A stretch of 64,000 nt of DNA from Isoetes taiwanensis (GCA_021234155.1 JAJEKV010000527.1:94515-158514); one strand, 5' to 3'; counted from the first letter of the stretch, positions 35,730 to 46,629 are shown. Notes: generated by a model from the sequence alone, not told the origin. Program-made: numbers and translations.

Positions 35730-37367
35730 ACGTGGCGGCTCCTGCTAAACCTCTACGGCCCGTGCGACGCCTTTCAGGCGGAAATCCCCATCCCGCTCGA
35801 CAACGCGCATGGGCCCTTCATCTATCCACTTTCGAGGTGACCCGTGCGGGAAGGAACACCGAAAGGTGTGCGTGCCAGATCCCCTATGGGCTCCTATAAC
35901 AATGGGAAGGCGATAACGCGTCGAGAACTAGCATCAACATATACAACTACTACCTCGAGAAGGGTGGTGCATCACATATAAACCAAGGCAAAGATGATAA
36001 TCACGAACCATAAAACAGGAGAGCTCCTACCCCGCTCGGACTTCGTAGGGAGGGTGGTGGCCGGCTGAGCCTCAAGATAGGCAGGGCGGAGTCATGGCGA
36101 TGGCGCAGGGCTGGCATAGAACAATGGCTAGGGTTGACCACTCCATCCGCCCCTCACGTGCATGCTTGAGATGGGCTAGGTCGGGGCTCGGCCGGGGACT
36201 CTAGCCTTCGGATACGCAATCCCGTGGCATCACCCATCGAGACTGCTCGGGTTGCATCTCCTGGTCCGTGGCGAGAGGAAGGGTTGCATCTCCCCTTCCC
36301 GGGGTCTAGAGGTGCAGGTGGTGGCTAGAGAATGCGTGGCGACACCACGATTAGGTACCGGCCCGAACCCCCAAAGCGAGCCAAGCCTTCCCTTGCGGCT
36401 CTCTCGGGAGGCGGGGGCAACACCATTGCCCGGGGAGGTGTCGGACCCATGCTCGGCCCACCGCGAAGTGACCGACCATAGGCCTAGCCCACTATGGGAT
36501 CCCCAAGCCCCCCCACTCGGCGGGGGATCCTCCCTCCACTTTCCCTCTAGTCCTGTTATGCGGTGCTGAGTCATATCATAGCCTCAATAGCTTGGGTGGG
36601 CTCCTATGCAACCTGCACGCCAACTTGAGGGAACTAAAGGGATCTACTCTAGGAGCATACTACATATGGCTCTAGGTCTCTACCCAGTCCCAATACAAGA
36701 GGAGCAAACATGATCAACCATCATCACATAATCATCATGAGAATAATCATAAGAAGAACATCTTAACCTAATCATACAACTAACTAATAGTTAGGGTTCC
36801 TTGATTAGGGTTCAAGATGTTGAATATGGAGTTCTAGGATGGCTCTACTCTAGATACAAAATACTAGCACATCTGGATTGCTAATTCGGATGAGCTATCA
36901 CAACTACTATCCTACATACCATACGCTCCTGATGCTCTCCCTCGGATCCAGGCCTCCATGGTGCCCCGACTCACAGGCTGCTTGTTCCTCCTCCCAAAGC
37001 GGGTCTACCTCTTTGAGGCTCTTTGCACCCGGCCTATGCCACAACGAGCGATGTTGAAAGCGGGGTTTCGAACAAGTAGGTGAGTCTCAGTGCTAGGGCT
37101 GGAAAAGGTCTAGGGTTAGGGTTTATGCCTATATAAGTTAGGTCCACCTAGGATGCCACGTGGCACCAATCGGGTGAGTCTGTGTGGCGGTGCCCCAATA
37201 GGTTAAGGCCACATGGATAATGGCTTAACCTATGGTTGGCTAAGCTATGAGAATAACAGCCATGCCCCTAGTGCCACAATCTATGGTATACAAGGCTATG
37301 AAGATAGACTTGTATGGTGGCGGATCGAGGAATATCGTATTTATGGTATATTCCCTGGACCGTCACA
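35730..37367 (-). repeat. 3' LTR of the chromovirus
   Basis: Matches 47,198-48,846 over the whole length, beginning GTGGCGGCTCCTGCTAAAC and ending GGACCGTCACA on the plus strand (minus start TGTGACGG, directly after the PPT). Long blocks are identical (for example about 36,700-36,910 versus 48,170-48,380), while GC-rich patches differ by clusters of small indels. Contains TATATAA at 37,130-37,136 with a telo-box-like repeat beside it. Confidence 0.92.
37111..37136 (-). promoter_or_regulatory. TATA box with adjoining telo-box, 3' LTR
   Basis: On the minus strand: TTATATAGGCATAAACCCTAACCCTA. AAACCCTAA is the plant telo-box. The same arrangement is in the 5' LTR (48,578-48,603), where it would serve as the element promoter. 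Confidence 0.6.
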
Positions 37368-37380
37368 TTCTCCCCTATAG
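37368..37380 (-). other. Polypurine tract
   Basis: Minus strand CTATAGGGGAGAA immediately precedes the 3' LTR start TGTGACGG, the usual plus-strand priming site arrangement in Ty3/gypsy elements. Confidence 0.75.
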
Positions 37381-38282
37381 GACAATCTTTGTCCTCGGCA
37401 TTGCGCTAAAAGGTGACGAACCTACCTTATGCACGCAAAACAACAACATGTCATAACCTTTAGCTTAGCTTAGCAATCAAGTTTTTATTAGTTCAAGTCA
37501 AAATTTTAGGCCATATTTGTACTTATACAAAATTATATAGCCTTAACATCGTTATTTCTTATAATAATTCAAAATACTATTATAAGAGTTATTAGGGTTC
37601 ATAATCTAATTATGGCTCCCCTTATCTTCTAAATAGCAGCTCCTGCGTTGAAGTCCTCCTTCTACTTGCGCAAAGGAGCACATTACGTTAGTTTAGTTAA
37701 TAATTTGTGGTTTTAGGGGACCACCCCCTTACCTCCTTGAGCGAACCTCTTGGCTCAAGGTTGTCCTACTACTACTGCCCAAGATCATGGCCCTTTTCGG
37801 TTTGAGCTTAGGGATCATTTAAGATGCTCCCATCATTGCCCATGATCGAGTGCTACCTTGTACCACGATCCCCGGATCAGTACACCCGGTGCATCATGCC
37901 CAGGGTTTCAGCTAGGGGCGTCTCACGATCCCATCATCGGCGCATGATCGCCAAGCTTCACCATGACCCTCCCTACGGCCCGGTGTGCGTTACCCGCATC
38001 GTGGCATAGAGATCATCCGTCGATGTCCCATCATCGCCCACCATGCCTCATTCCTCACTCGCATGACCCTAATGGTCATGCGCACCTCTTGTGCGTGTGG
38101 CCTAGAGAATGCCCTAAAGGCGTATCCCATCATCGCCCCCACGATCCAAGGTTACGGCACATGCACCCTCCTAAGTAGAATGCATCGCCGGGCTCAAAGC
38201 TAACTAACAACATACTAGCTAACCACGGCAAGTCGAGGGTGACCAAGTGGGAGGCGACTAAGCCCATCAAACTCCTTCATAA
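37381..38282. other. Chromovirus 3' untranslated region
   Basis: Between the chromodomain and the PPT. No coding. The part 37,820-38,160 is enriched in degenerate CCATCATCG/CATGATCG words, a local simple-repeat expansion. Confidence 0.6.
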
Positions 38283-38376
38283 ACTCACGGGTATTGCTTC
38301 TCCAAATCTTGCTTCAATACCCATGTCGCATCTTCCGCGGGTAAGTGCTTCCACTTAACCAAATATGGAGGAGGCG
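38283..38376 (-). other. Chromodomain at integrase C-terminus
   Basis: The frame reads PPPYLVKWKHLPAEDATWVL, matching the YLVKWKGxPxxEATWE signature of chromovirus chromodomains. In that family the module binds modified histone H3 tails and directs integration to heterochromatin. It is separated by a frameshift from the integrase tail. Confidence 0.85.
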
Positions 38377-38429
38377 AGACCTCTAGTCTTCTTGAATGAC
38401 TTATCAAGAAGTAACTTCGGGCACTATTT

Positions 38430-38672
38430 CTACTTGCTCCTCGGAGTCATTTCCAACAAGGTTGGAGTATCCAAAACCTCCTCGGGGTTAGGATTGTGCC
38501 TTTTTAATAAACTTACGTGGAAGACCTTGTGGACCTTAAGATGGGCTGGAAGATCCAACTTGTAGGCTTGAGAGCCTCTCTCTAAAATCTTGAGCGGCCC
38601 GGCCCACCTGGGGGCAAGCTTCTTGCGGCTCCCAATCATGACTTGGCTTGCTTCACCTTGATCTTCAACCAA
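38430..38672 (-). other. Integrase C-terminal (GPY/F-type) region
   Basis: An intact 80-codon frame with [20 protein letters not shown] and [20 protein letters not shown], the canonical integrase tail of plant chromoviruses (KLAPRYxGPFxI...VHPVFHVSxLK). It would follow the DDE core. Confidence 0.92.
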
Positions 38673-38699
38673 GCGGTATCTCCCACCTTAAACTCCCTT

Positions 38700-39510
38700 A
38701 CGGTCTGTGCTTGTCGGCTACACTCTTACGCCGACTTCTTGCTGCCAATAAATAACCCCTTACTTCCTCTACTAGGCTTGCATATCCCCTAACATCTCTT
38801 GGGACACTTCTACCTTGGACCACGAGTTGTGCGGGTATCAGGGGTTAAAGCAGCGGTAGCCGTGGTTCACCATGAAAAGCGACATCACGAGATGACTCTG
38901 CTGGCTTTGTTGTGGCGGAATTCCACCAAGTGAATGTACTCATCCCACTTGGACTGCTTGTTCCACACATAGCCGAAGCATGTCTTCAATGATCAGATTC
39001 GTCCTTTCCGTCGGCCATCGTTTGGGGATGATATAAAGGTACTCATGGAGAGCTTAAAGATGCGGATGGTGCTAAAGAGATCTGCCAAAAGGCACTCATG
39101 AACTTAGAATCTCTATCGGATATTATCTCGAGGGCATGCCATGGAGTCTAAAATCTCCCTTACAAATAACTTGGCGGTGTCTAATCGTGTCCGTCGTCTT
39201 TGCAAGGCCGCGAAATGTGCCATCTTAGATAACTTATCTCGACAACCATCAATGCATCCTTGCCTCGAAGAGTTCTAGGGAATCTGTGATGAAATCCATG
39301 CTTATGACCTCCCACTTTGCATTTGGCACCCCAATGGCTCTAAAGCACCGAATCGAAGTTGCTCGCCTTGGTCTGCTGACATAGCGGCAATCCGAATATA
39401 TGCAGCTATCGCCTCTTCATTCCTGGCCAGTAGCTGCCGAATCTTGAAATATGTCTTCATGAAGCCGACATGCCAGCTATTGGGCTGTTATGTGTGTCAT
39501 GAAGAATTAA
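38700..39510 (-). other. Integrase zinc-binding and core regions
   Basis: The N-terminal part at about 39,420-39,505 reads LHDTHNSPIAGHVGFMKTYF, the HHCC-type segment (H...H, then K(T)Y). Later pieces include IEDMLRLCVEQ and HSLGGIPPQQSQQS-like remnants at about 38,905-38,995 (usual: EDMLR...EFAYN), and HGYRCFNP/NHGY near 38,860. The DDE residues cannot be confirmed because of frameshifts. Confidence 0.75.
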
Positions 39511-39726
39511 CTTCCTTACCCACGAAGATTAGGGCACACACAACTTATGCTTGTGGTACAGCGGGTTGCCTTCCTTCTTATAATGCTTGAAGGCTTCCGG
39601 CTCCTTATCATTACGGCTTCCTTGGAAAGGCTTTCCCATACCTCCTTGAAGTCCACATCGGTTGGCAAGGACTCCTCAATCTTCTTGCCAAACTCACTTT
39701 CGAAAGAGTGGAAGATGCATTACAAT

Positions 39727-40310
39727 CGTCCTTATGCGAAATGGTCTACGGAGAGGGCATACGCTACAACATTAAGCTTACCGGGCTTATATATAATATC
39801 AAAATCATACTCCTCAAGGAATTCCATCCACCTCCTTTGCCTTAAGTTGAGGGTGGGTGGGTGAAAAGATCTTGAAGGCTCTGGTGATCGATATCAAGCT
39901 GAAACTTCCTTCCCGGCGGATAATGCCTCCATATCCTCAATGCCGACAATGGCTAGCAGCTCCTCGATCATGGGTTGGGTGGCGTTGCTCGGCGTCGTTC
40001 ATCTTCGAGTCGTGGTGTGACTACCCTTCCTTCTTGCATCAAAGGCTGCTTGTTGCTATCTTGCTTGCATCGTTGCTACCAACTTATCCTTACCGGATCG
40101 GAGGACAAGCAAGCAGTGCTTTGTTGTTGGAGCCTCTTTAAGCTTCTCAAAGAAGCTTGGACTTTCTCTAACCAATGGCTAGCCAGGTCCTTAATCTTGT
40201 TGGCCTTAGTGAGGGTCAGAGCGGAGGGGGCGCCCACTTAGCAAAGTCCTTCACGAACTTTACGTAGTATCCCGCCAGAGAAAGCTTCTTACTTCTGCCA
40301 CATTCCTTGG
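39727..40310 (-). other. RNase H and connection region
   Basis: [20 protein letters not shown] followed by [11 protein letters not shown] (39,730-39,850) is the RNase H C-terminus (RxRRWxExLxxYDFxIxYxPGKxNVVADALS). Upstream, GYYVKFVKDFAKWAPPL (about 40,225-40,290) is the RT thumb/connection motif GYYRRFVKDFSKIAxPL. Confidence 0.85.
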
Positions 40311-40449
40311 GCTGGCCAATCAACTATTGCCTCAATCTTAGATGGATGCTGTGGAGATTCCCTCGGATGTTACTACATGCCCCAAGTACTCCACCGGCTG
40401 TTTTGAAGTGGCGCTTAGAAAGCTTCCCATACAACCCGATGGCGTCTCA

Positions 40450-40990
40450 ACTTCTCTAACACTTTCACGAGATCACGACAATGCTCTTCAAAGGGACTTC
40501 TTTGTAGATTAGGATGTCGTCGAAGAAGACAATAACAAACTCATCCAAGAAGTCTCGAAGATATCGTTCATAAAGGCGCATAAATGTTGCGGGGGAGCAT
40601 TCGACAATCAAAGGGCATTCTTGTAAACTCAAAATGACCATACCCGCGTTTGAAAGCGATCTTATGGATGTCCTCTTCCTTTTATTCTTATCGATGGTAT
40701 CGATCTCAAATCAATCTTAGAGAATACCTTTGCTCCTTGTAGCTGATCCATTAGGTCATCGCCCTTGGTAATGCATACTTATTCTTTATAAATGCGCTTA
40801 TTGGTGGCGATAGTCTATCACATTCTTAAGCTCCCATCTTTCTTCTTGACAAAAGTATAGGTGCTCGAAAGGAGACACACTTGCTCTTATAAATCAAGCT
40901 CGAGCAATTCTGCATTTGTTTCTTGAGCTCGGTCAGTGCGGGATGCTCATTCTATATGGCGCCTTCTTGGTAGGCTTGGCATCCGGGAGC
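40450..40990 (-). other. Reverse transcriptase domain
   Basis: Recognisable motifs in order: PTKKAPYRMSIP (about 40,940-40,980), FVKKKDGS (near 40,830-40,855), IDYR...NKR, DLMDQLQGAKVFSKIDL, EEDIHKIAFKRGYGHFEFTR, and the catalytic box with FFDDIL at 40,511-40,527 (two Asp present). Missing bases between motifs break the frame at several points. Typical for Ty3/gypsy chromoviruses. Confidence 0.9.
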
Positions 40991-40999
40991 CAATGTGAT

Positions 41000-41755
41000 C
41001 TCATTCCACACCCTATAAAGGTGGCATTGCTGCGGATTTCATCAGGGAAATACATCCTTGAACTCTGAAATAAGCCTTGCTATCTGCACTTTGGGCATTT
41101 GATTTCCCTTTGTGTCACTTCCATCTGCTTTGCTGGCTCAAGCGATTCCATCCTCAAGATGTAATCCACCTTATTCCTTTCTATACTCTTCCTTATTTGC
41201 TTCAAAAAATACCTTGCATAGGAGTTCTAGCTTCTTACCTTTCACTATCAACTTCTTTGCCGTCGGTGCCGTCATGGTGACTTCATTCGGTCGCCAATCA
41301 ATCATGGCTTTGGCTGGCTTCAAAATTCCATCCCACTATAAAATCATACCTTCCAATATCCATGACTTACGCTCCCATCGGCCACTTAGCCCCACTAAGG
41401 TCTATGTCAAAGGTGATCCTCCTCCCCTTAGTGTGCTTAGAATGGCGCCGTTTGCCATAGCTCTTGGCCTTGGCTTAGACTTCAATACCTTGTTCTTCAT
41501 TAGAGCAGCCAATCTAGGAGATGCAAAATTATGAGAGCTACACTGTATCTATGAGGGACTACATAAGGGTTACTATCTATGATCCCATCGGCCCGATGAC
41601 AGTTGGTGATTCTCTATCTCATCGACTCAATGTTTGCACATATGTGACACTCACCATCTATGAAGTCGTGGCCCTCCTGCTGGTCATCGTCCTAAATAAA
41701 AACTACGTTGGGGGAGTCCCAATCCAAGAGTTCGCCAAAGGCATTTGCATGACGA
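41000..41755 (-). other. Protease-containing region (not resolved)
   Basis: Lies between the gag zinc knuckle and RT, where a retropepsin is expected. Protein-like pieces occur on the minus strand (for example VTMTAPTAKKLIVKGKKLEL near 41,225-41,290), but the D(T/S)G active site cannot be placed with confidence. Confidence 0.45.
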
Positions 41756-41761
41756 ATGGAC

Positions 41762-41803
41762 AATCATGTGTCCGGTGCCACGGGTGGAAGCACTTTGAAG
41801 CAT
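41762..41803 (-). other. Gag CCHC zinc knuckle, split by a one-base shift
   Basis: The minus strand encodes CFK and, after a one-base shift, CFHPWHRTHDC. Together the spacing is C-X2-C-X4-H-X4-C, the retroviral-type nucleocapsid knuckle that binds genomic RNA. Confidence 0.8.
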
Positions 41804-41962
41804 AACTTCTTCTCAATGCATTCTGTCTCTTTTCCTTGCCGTTGTCTAGGAAGCGGCTTAAAAGCCTGCCCGATGCGTTTACGTGACTACGGTCCCCAAA
41901 AGCTTTGCTCGACCCTTACCTTCTTGCTGACTCCCACGATGGTGTAGGCTGCTGATTGCTTA

Positions 41963-42590
41963 CTACGATATTGTCCACGATCGCCACGAACTCTTACCCA
42001 CGAAGGTTGGTTTGCTTCTCTGCTTTGGGGTTCTTTGGTGCCTCCTCAAACTTATAGCTTTATCTTGACTGCCTAGCGGCCCGACTTGGTTGATTGCTCT
42101 AACAAGCCTCTTGATATTGCTGTTCAACCCCTCAATGTAAGTATCCACGGCTTGCCTCTCACGAGACTCGGGAACATTCGGCTGAGCCTCATAAATTCTT
42201 CGGTATACTTAGCCAGCGATAAGCTACCGATTCAACTGTAAAAGCTGGCTGGATGCGTCTACTAGTATGAGACCTTGGCACATAGTGCTTGCGGAAAGCC
42301 TTCTTTGAAGGTCTTAAACCTGCGGTTGTTCCTCTTGACTTGTTGGATTTAGCATATCCCTTCCACCCGGATCCTTGCGGTCCAATAAGGTTAGGCTGTA
42401 GCAACTTTCCCTATGTCCTTGTCTTTCATACCGTATGAGTTGCCAAACTCTTCCATTTCATCAAGCCATGCTTCGACCTCCATGCGATCTGTCCTTCCAC
42501 GAGAAGCTGGTAGAGCTTCCTTGTTTTCCATACATTGCTCATAGCACTATCCACCTTTTTCGATAATCACTGTCTTTCTTGCTCTTTTCC
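41963..42590 (-). other. Gag core region
   Basis: DRMEVEAWLDEMEEFGNSYG (near 42,460-42,495) and YTEEFMRLSRMFPESRERQA then DTYIEGLN (42,122-42,215) match the retrotransposon gag domain, where xYxxEFxRLxxxxP...YxxGL is typical. The frame is broken in between. Confidence 0.85.
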
Positions 42591-42620
42591 TTGCTTTAGG
42601 TGTGTCGGGATTTCGTCGAG

Positions 42621-42983
42621 CTAGAGCTGTCCTCTTTGGAAGAAGCTATCGATGGTGGGGGCTGGATGATGATGGGCTCTGGCTCTCCTCTTCCTTCTCC
42701 TATCCACGGCGTTCCCCAGTTTGCCCTCCCTTTCTGGCGAGGGACCGTCACCATCCAGGAAAACAAGGTGGAGGTGGGTGACCATCTTCTGTGCATTCAT
42801 GAGAGGTGTCGCCCAATTGATGAGGTGTTGCATCGATTCCTCATCGCACCAACCTTGCGTTGGCTGCCTCACGGTGACATATCTGCTCAACATCTTCTTG
42901 TTCCACGCCAAACAAATTCCTTGGTACCCAATTGCGTGGTGGGGTCGCGATCTTGGGATCGCACTTGAGTTCCTTCTTTGCAA
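42621..42983 (-). other. Open frame at gag N-terminus
   Basis: A 120-codon minus frame (contains TQGWCDEESMQHLINWATPL) ending in a basic, Pro-rich segment. By position it is the gag N-terminal part, upstream of the gag core. Opposite-strand frames of similar length exist, so exact reading is uncertain. Confidence 0.5.
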
Positions 42984-43358
42984 GGATTGATCATCAATAC
43001 ATTTTATTTAGGTTAGATGTTGATCAATTTTACTTGCAAATTGAATTATCTTTAGTTATAAGAAATCATACAAAGCCTTACATTGACAAAACCGGTTAAT
43101 AGTCATTAATACATAAGGATTACATAATAAAGCGGATGTATCTTAGCACAATGGGTACAAGAAACATTTAGCACAAACTTAAGAAATTTTTGCTTAAGAA
43201 ATTTTTGCAACTATTTGATGGCCTCAGCTTTGAAGAAGTTCTTGACATCCCTGAATCGGAGGCCTTTGCGAGGAGTTGCGCCAAGATGTTCCTCGTTGAT
43301 CTTCCTTCAAGTGCTTTCGGGCCATCTCGGTTCGGGAGTTACGTCTTTACATTCTTTG

Positions 43359-44435
43359 CTACCGAAAGTGTTGCATCCCTCGGTGTCCTCTCCCAAAGTC
43401 GAGGCAATGGGCCTTGGCCTTGTTGAAAAGGATGATGTGATCGGCATGGGTATGGTATATCTTTGAGTCTTTGCCGGCTTGAAGGCTATGAGAAGTGCCG
43501 CGGTTCTTCCCCTTGGGCTGAACTCCTTGTGGAAGACTATCATTTGCCTTTGGGTGAGGGCTGGAAGATAGTAGCGAAGTGCTGCACCCTTCCCTCGCCT
43601 CGCGATCGGTGCCCTTCCTTTGAGCTGCCGGTAGGCAGGCATCCGCCATAAGGTCTTCATGATCTCTCCACATACTGGTTGCGTTGTCCAAGTTAATGCT
43701 GCTGGACCCTTCCCTCATGCTCCTGGCTCGAACTGGTCGGCTTGAGCTTGGGCCCTTCCCTGGTTTGTAGAGTGTGCTCTGTATCTGCTGGAACTCCTCC
43801 TCTGAGATGATAGGCTCCTGCTGTCGATAGATCTCTCTTATCTGCTGATAGGCTGCTATATCCGACATTGTCTCCCCGGCATAAGAGTGTCTCTCCGCCA
43901 GCTCCCTTGGGATCTCCTGGTATGAGTAGTCGATGATGTCTGTGCTCTTCCCGTGTGCTATCATACCCAAGAGCTCGTCGATTCGAAGACCCTGTTCCTG
44001 ACAGTAGGACAGATTGAGGATGTCATTTGCAAAAATGTACTCCTCCCCGTCGATGACTATTGGCGACAAGGCTGTGATGCCGACTGGTGGATCAGTAGCC
44101 GTTCTCACGTCGTCGTCATGCCTCGACGCATATCTCCGCATTCTTGTTGCCTCCCTGCTCTCCCATTAAGGTTACGCTCCCCTAGGCTGCTCGTAGTCTT
44201 CATGGATGCGTAGAGATGAATTAGGCGTCGTGCCGTAGTATTCGTGGGCGGAGGACTCTATATTCAGGATTTGATCACGGGGCCCTCTGGTATCGAGGTG
44301 GCTAAGTCTAAAGGGCTGAGTGGAGGGTTCCCCTACTTTGTTGATTGACTTATAATGCATGAAGAGGGCAAAGGGCATGCGGGCTGAAAGGTACACTGTG
44401 CCTATTATGTGCGAGGTCATGTGTCGGGCATGGTC
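43359..44435 (-). pseudogene. C-terminal half of the extra upstream ORF (frameshifted)
   Basis: Minus frames 44,420-44,172 (contains ARMPFALFMHYKSINKVGEP) and 44,141-43,359 (260 codons; contains IVIDGEEYIFANDILNLSYC and a Ser/Arg-rich tail) are consecutive, separated by two stops in about 30 bp. The first resembles the C-terminal region of proteins encoded upstream of gag in Athila/Tat-type plant elements, which I mention as a similarity of style only. No RT, protease or zinc finger is present. It lies between the H3-like ORF and gag and is probably the same protein interrupted by indels. Confidence 0.5.
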
Positions 44436-45792
44436 CTAGTCCTATCCATAGGCTGCTTCTTGCCTCACGGATCTGCCGAGCTCTCGACCTAAAGCTTGGG
44501 TAAGTGTCTCAAGGGAAACCCAATTCCCTCCCTAGGAGGCGATCCTAACTTCCCAAGGCGGGGACTGCTGGTCATCTTGGCACATAATATGCGTGTAGTA
44601 GGGTGTTCTAGTCAAGGTTGCGTGAAGATCAAACAAGTGATCAAACCGAGAGAAGGCTTGATCTCTTTTGGAAGCACATGGATATGGCTGGCGACATTAT
44701 ACCATCTCTCAAAGTTCTTTGGCGCCATTGGCGAGGAAAGGGTGTAGAAAATGGCTTGCAAAAGATCGGTGGAGGGTCAGAGAAAAATCGCCCTAAGGGG
44801 GTGGGAAGCGGATTTACGTAGGAAGAAAAATGGCAAATGAGACCTATTTTTATAGACTATGGGTGACCTCGGGATTTGTGCAAAAGGTGTTAGCTAAGGC
44901 GACCTTGGTTCTATGGCTCACGGGTGTCCAAATGAACTACCATGAAGTGCAAACTTAAGCAAAACAAAGCAAGAAACACTACATGGCAATTTGTTGGATC
45001 AAATTTGGCTAATTTGGGCCAAAGATGGCCCGACTTAGGGTGAATCAGCGGATGGCCTCAGCGTCCTTGAAGCCTTGAGCAGCGTTTGGCCTTGATCTCA
45101 CCGGTTGGCTGTTTTGGGCCAATTTTTGGTCATTTAGGAAATTTGAAGATGCTAATATGGCTAATTGGGCCAATTCTAACCTAACTAGCAACTTATTTTG
45201 TGCAAAGCCCGACATCTAAAAGCAAGATTTTGGGGGTGGCGGGTGAATCAGCGAAAGCAGCGCCAGCGTCGAGGGGGCCTTGAGAGGCCATTGGCGGGTC
45301 TCACCCGGTGCCCCAATAACCATTTTTTTTGATGATTTTTTGCCAAAATTTTGTTGTAGTCATGATTTCGGGGTATTTCTAGACATGCTATGAAGAATTC
45401 TACCAGAATTGGGTTCTATTTTCTACATTTCAAGAACAATTTTCTGAGAGGGAAAAGAACTTTTATATTAATGAGGAACATGATTACATGAAAAATTTTA
45501 GTTCTTCTACAAAATTTACAAAATTTGAGGGCCTAGGGCCTCTCCTGCCGGATCCTCGGGTGCCAAGTGGATATCCTTAGGCATAAGGGTTGCAGCTTAG
45601 CATGGATGGCTGAAGGTTTCCCTCCTCGAAGAGCTGCACCAGCTACGCCTCGGAGAGCCTCTTGCGAGCCGGGTCATTAGAGGGTTACCACGTAGTCCGT
45701 CGGGGCTGCTGCCAAAACCTCCCTAAGGAGGCATTTCGAAGGCGCCTTCCTTATCAGGAGATTCGTGCACATTTGGAAGTCTTAGAATCTCC
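44436..45792 (-). pseudogene. Middle part of the extra ORF region, poorly preserved
   Basis: Protein-like pieces occur on the minus strand at 44,460-44,800 (NFERWYNVASHIHVLPKEIK; YYTHIMCQDDQQSPPWEVRI). Between about 44,830 and 45,540 coding is not visible. It contains a duplicated segment (GGGTGAATCAGCG... near 45,038 and 45,242), and minus-strand TTCCTCATTAATATAAAAG. Either the ORF is split into two proteins here or the region decayed. Confidence 0.45.
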
Positions 45793-46629
45793 CTAAACAC
45801 CGGGCGTATGTCTTTGTTTGGCCCCGTGGTGAACCCTCGGGTTTTTCGGCCTTGGTGGGGGTGGCTTGGGCTGGTTCTTCTTTGGCCTGCCCCCCACTAC
45901 GACGCGCTGGACCTCCTGTTGGCAATACCACTCATTGTACCTCGTCCAGCGACGAAGGTACTCCTTGTATGCCACCATCTTTCTTTTGAACTCCCGGTCC
46001 TGCTGCAGCGCGAATGCCCGCTCCCCTACCTTCTGTTTCTTCACCACCTTAGGTGGTTCCGGCCACTTAGGGTAGGGTGGCCTCGCGTCGGGGTCCTGCT
46101 GCCCCTCCTCCTCCTCCTCTGCCTCCACCTGCGGCTCCTCTTCCGGCCGTGGCTCTTGAATAACGACGGTCCGGCGAGGCCCGTCGTTCCTTCTCTTCGT
46201 TCTCCTCTCCTCCTCCCTCAGCTCCCTCTCCCGCTCCCGCTTCTTCCTGGCTGCCCTCTCCTCCGGCCACTCCGCGACCTTCTCCTTACCTTTCTTCCTT
46301 GGGACCCGAGGCCCGCTTCCCTCCCCTGGCTTCTTTTTGCTCCTCCCCTTCTTCTTCCACCTCGGTGTCCGAGGGCCCGAAATGGCGAGTCTCGCCGGTC
46401 CTCTGAGTGCCTGCCGATGGAGAACTGGTGCTGGGACTCTCCTCGGCGTCATGGTATGAGGCTTCGCTGCTGCTGCTGCTGCTAGCTGCTGGGGGGAAGC
46501 TCCTCTTCCCCTTTCTTTCTTGGGTGGTGTTAGGGATCTTCTTAACATGTAAGCCTGCCTTTGCTGCTGCGCCATGGAGAGAAATTCGGTCTTGGTCGAT
46601 CTTCTGTAAGTTTGTTTGGTGCGGGCCAT
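45793..46629 (-). CDS. Extra chromovirus ORF with histone H3-like N-terminus
   Basis: A 278-codon intact minus-strand frame. The start at 46,629 has G at -3 and +4 and lies about 550 bp after the PBS, so it is the first ORF of the transcript. Residues 1-12 MARTKQTYRRST differ from histone H3 (MARTKQTARKST) only at residue 8 (Y for A) and residue 10 (R for K). After the tail there is no histone fold: a Gln/Leu segment, RRSLTPPKKERGRG, poly-Ala (about 52-58), a very basic centre with KKKGRSKKKPGEG (possible NLS), an Arg/Glu helix (REREREL), VVIQE plus a Glu-rich run, PPYPKWPEPP, and a basic C-terminus. A diverged copy is at 16 kb. Function unknown; interaction with H3-tail readers is inference. 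Confidence 0.7.
   Translation of the reverse strand: MARTKQTYRRSTKTEFLSMAQQQRQAYMLRRSLTPPKKERGRGASPQQLAAAAAAKPHTMTPRRVPAPVLHRQALRGPARLAISGPRTPRWKKKGRSKKKPGEGSGPRVPRKKGKEKVAEWPEERAARKKRERERELREEERRTKRRNDGPRRTVVIQEPRPEEEPQVEAEEEEEGQQDPDARPPYPKWPEPPKVVKKQKVGERAFALQQDREFKRKMVAYKEYLRRWTRYNEWYCQQEVQRVVVGGRPKKNQPKPPPPRPKNPRVHHGAKQRHTPGV

Larger units (their letters stand above)
38283..42983 (-). pseudogene. Chromovirus gag-pol, multiply frameshifted
   Basis: Minus-strand gag-pol spanning gag core, zinc knuckle, protease region, RT, RNase H, integrase and chromodomain, in that order. Each domain is recognisable but no frame lasts more than about 120 codons, because small indels shift the reading frame every 50-200 bases. 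Amino-acid identity to the usual motifs is good between shifts, and nonsense substitutions are few. That suggests a young element whose coding is broken mainly by indels, or sequence with indel errors. Only the frame 38,430-38,672 is a long intact piece. Confidence 0.88.

Noticed and set aside
36230-36574. Long frames on both strands in the LTR (also at 47,760-48,116)
   Set aside because: GC-rich LTR sequence has few stops. The frames differ between the two LTR copies because of indels.
45808-46485. 225-codon plus-strand frame opposite the H3-like ORF
   Set aside because: It is the antisense shadow of Arg/Glu/Lys-rich codons (Leu/Pro/Ser-rich translation), against the direction of the element.
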